A stretch of 64,000 bases of DNA from contig CM018036.1 in NCBI GenBank assembly GCA_008638375.1, positions 12,028,328 through 12,092,327 of the forward strand, read 5' to 3'. Positions within the stretch are counted from its first letter, which is position 1; the number at the start of each line of letters is the position of its first letter. Shown here one piece after another: positions 62,095-64,000 of this stretch. Origin of the DNA: Nyssa sinensis. Taxonomy: Eukaryota; Streptophyta; Magnoliopsida; Cornales; Nyssaceae. A program made the translations under genes and the position numbers. The notes beneath the pieces are model-generated. The model worked only from the letters and a program-made list of their open reading frames with translations. It was not told the DNA's origin and ran no database searches.

Positions 62095-63060
62095 CAAATT
62101 TACCACCAAACCAAAGAGAAAGGGAAAAAAGATGACGGAAATGGGAGAGGGGAAAAGCTTCTAAAAGTTTGAAAGAGTTAGAAGAGTGTTCAGTCCCTCT
62201 TTGGCTTTCTAACCTCTTTCCGTACTAAAACTCATGCAGTCTAACTAAAATACCTCTTCTTTAAATGTGTTATCTTTACTATGTCCTTAACTCACTCAGT
62301 TTCACTTAATTACCCCAAAACTTGTTAATAAATCAATAAATGTTAATTCATTATTTTCAACCTAAAACTCATTAATTAAGTTACTAAATGATAATTTAAT
62401 ATTTTTTAATCACTATTCTTAGTTTACCAACATGGGGTCCATGTTTACGATAAAATTACCAAAATGTCATTGATCTCCAATATGCAAGTAAACTATCAAA
62501 ACAACTAAAGATAATTTATTACCCATATTAATAATCATTAAATCACAAAATACCAATTTTAAATCTTAATTAATTTACATATTTTGTTCGAACCACTGCA
62601 ACTCAAATTTTGAGCTTAATAGAGCCCTATTCCCAGACTGCCAATTTAGATAGAAAAAAGGGCAAAAAGTTTAATAGAATTACGGGCTGCCCAACCATAG
62701 ATTGATAGACTAGTCCTTCATCATTTCATTAAATTCCTTCCATATCCCATTTATAAATAATGTAGCAGCAACCCTCTTCATTATGAATATATTAATATTT
62801 AGAAATTCTATATATATATATATATATATATAATACAGAAAAAATATATTATAGTTTCTTAAATAGTATTGGGTTGGTAGCATGTTATGAAATTAAGTTA
62901 ATATAATCTAATCTAATTAAATAAATAATTTAAACTAACCTAAAATAAAAAAAATATGAAATTTCAAATGCTTTCAATAGGTATTAATTAAATAAAATGA
63001 ATATTATAATCTAATAAAATGATATACCACAAAAAGACACACCAATCACCTTGAGACACG
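62095..63060. other. Unassigned AT-rich sequence
   Basis: No gene. An (AT)n tract lies at about 62,810-62,832. Confidence 0.4.
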
Positions 63061-64000
63061 TGTGCTTACAGAACTGATAAACTCGGTCATACAGAGCAGG
63101 CGCGGCCTCCACTACGTTCCTATACGCATATCCTCCAGACCTTATGCTCTAGGCAATCTTCACTCAGTATTTCGTATGGTTCCGACCTTATGGTTTCCTT
63201 AACAACTGCCAAGCAGGGAATAAAGAAACAACTTTCAACACGGAAACAGTCTTCAACAAGAAAACTACTATCTATGATTATCTCTATCTATGATTCAATA
63301 TTCCACAAGGTAACTGCAATCTCCGATGATCAAATCCCTAGATTCGCGGCTCCGAATCCTAATCAACTTACGAAGGCCACAATCTATAAATTAAACCCTA
63401 CAGGTACGCTTTATTTTTATGCTCATTCTTTGGCTTTCAATACAGTCTTTCAATTCAGTTTACTTACTTAAGCATCGGAGCGGCTACCGCCGGAGCCAAT
63501 CTGGTGATCCTCTGATCCCCTTTTTGAGTGTTCTATAGGTCTTGGAGCCCAGATTTATTGCGAGCCGAAAAGTGCAGCATTAGTTTGGCGCCGTCTGTGG
63601 GAATCGACTAATCTCCAAGTTCTCTATTCACAAACTAATCTTTTTCCTCACCGGAAAACCATTGCTCTAAATCTCCGGCCGAGACAGAACGCTCAAAACC
63701 CACAAATCTCTCAACGTCGGCCGCCTGTTCCACGAGTAAGAAGGCCGACGGTTGATCCCATGCGACAAGAGATTGAATCAATCAAACGGCACAACAAACT
63801 GGTACAGGAACAACTACTTGCCATATCTAGAACTCTGGCAATGCTCACACAGAATCAAGGGACGCGTCCTTCCTAACCTGCCGGTCAATGTTGTTAAAAG
63901 AACGCAACCCCATATAACCACTAAAAATGAAGAGCCTCATGAAGCAGGCTCCAACTAACCAGCTTGGGCACCCCTAGGGTGTTGCTCACGTTGGGCAGAG
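63061..64000 (+). mobile_element. 5' end of a Ty3/gypsy (Tat-like) retrotransposon, cut by the window edge
   Basis: The 3' part of an LTR with a TATA-like CTATAAATTAAACCC (about 63,384), the phrase TTAAGCATCGGAGCGGC (about 63,468) usual near the ends of such LTRs, and an LTR end at GTGCAGCA (63,579). Then TTTGGCGCCGTCTGTGGGAA (63,584-63,603), the well-known gypsy primer-binding region. A gag-like start with a helix-forming segment (MRQEIESIKRHNKLVQEQLL) follows at 63,760 but stops after about 40 residues, so this copy is probably broken. The left LTR boundary is not resolved. Confidence 0.68.

Overview
This window is nuclear DNA from a flowering plant, most likely a woody eudicot. The evidence is AT-rich intergenic sequence, genes with many introns, long introns filled with transposon debris, and plant families of retrotransposons, MITEs and a tRNA-derived SINE. 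There is no sign of bacterial or organellar gene organisation. The species cannot be named from the sequence.

Layout. 1-1,700: intergenic, with a Tourist-type MITE. 1,748-3,097 (+): two-exon alpha-expansin gene. 3,100-6,230: AT-rich intergenic. About 6,250-18,102 (+): eight-coding-exon gene for a protein of about 314 residues, which I read tentatively as MULTIPOLAR SPINDLE 1 / PRD2, a meiotic protein. Its introns hold a solo LTR, a decayed Ty3/gypsy pol, a truncated LINE, a TIR element and a 250-bp TRIM. 18,875-20,315: solo LTR with a GC-rich 12-bp repeat array, then a SINE. 21,544-23,420 (-): an RNase T2 (S-like RNase) pseudogene with three frameshifts and a second, truncated copy. 26,729-35,716 (-): eight coding exons of a very large (about 1,870 aa) low-complexity plant protein of the kind annotated as dentin sialophosphoprotein-related; one single-base frameshift breaks an otherwise clean model. 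Its non-coding 5' end probably lies near 44.4-44.95 kb, which implies a 5'-UTR intron of about 8.5 kb with a hAT-like MITE, a LINE tail, a minus-strand TRIM-like element and an LTR-like block.

45.5-64.0 kb is essentially all transposable elements: a Ty1/copia element with both LTRs and a degraded interior (45,530-49,627), a Mutator-like transposase relic (about 49.9-51.4 kb), several LTRs (53,354-54,750; 55,542-57,689; 59,073-62,094), and the 5' end of a Ty3/gypsy element with a TGGCGCC primer-binding site running off the right edge.

The host genes show no functional link with each other: cell-wall loosening, probably meiotic recombination/spindle function, a dead secreted ribonuclease, and an unknown large protein. 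I found no convincing new multi-gene system. The best leads are a GC-AG intron in the MPS1-like gene, the single-base frameshift in the large minus-strand gene, the broken RNase T2 pair, and several LTRs carrying distinct internal tandem or palindromic arrays. All coordinates come from reading by eye; splice sites were chosen by reading-frame continuity plus GT/AG.
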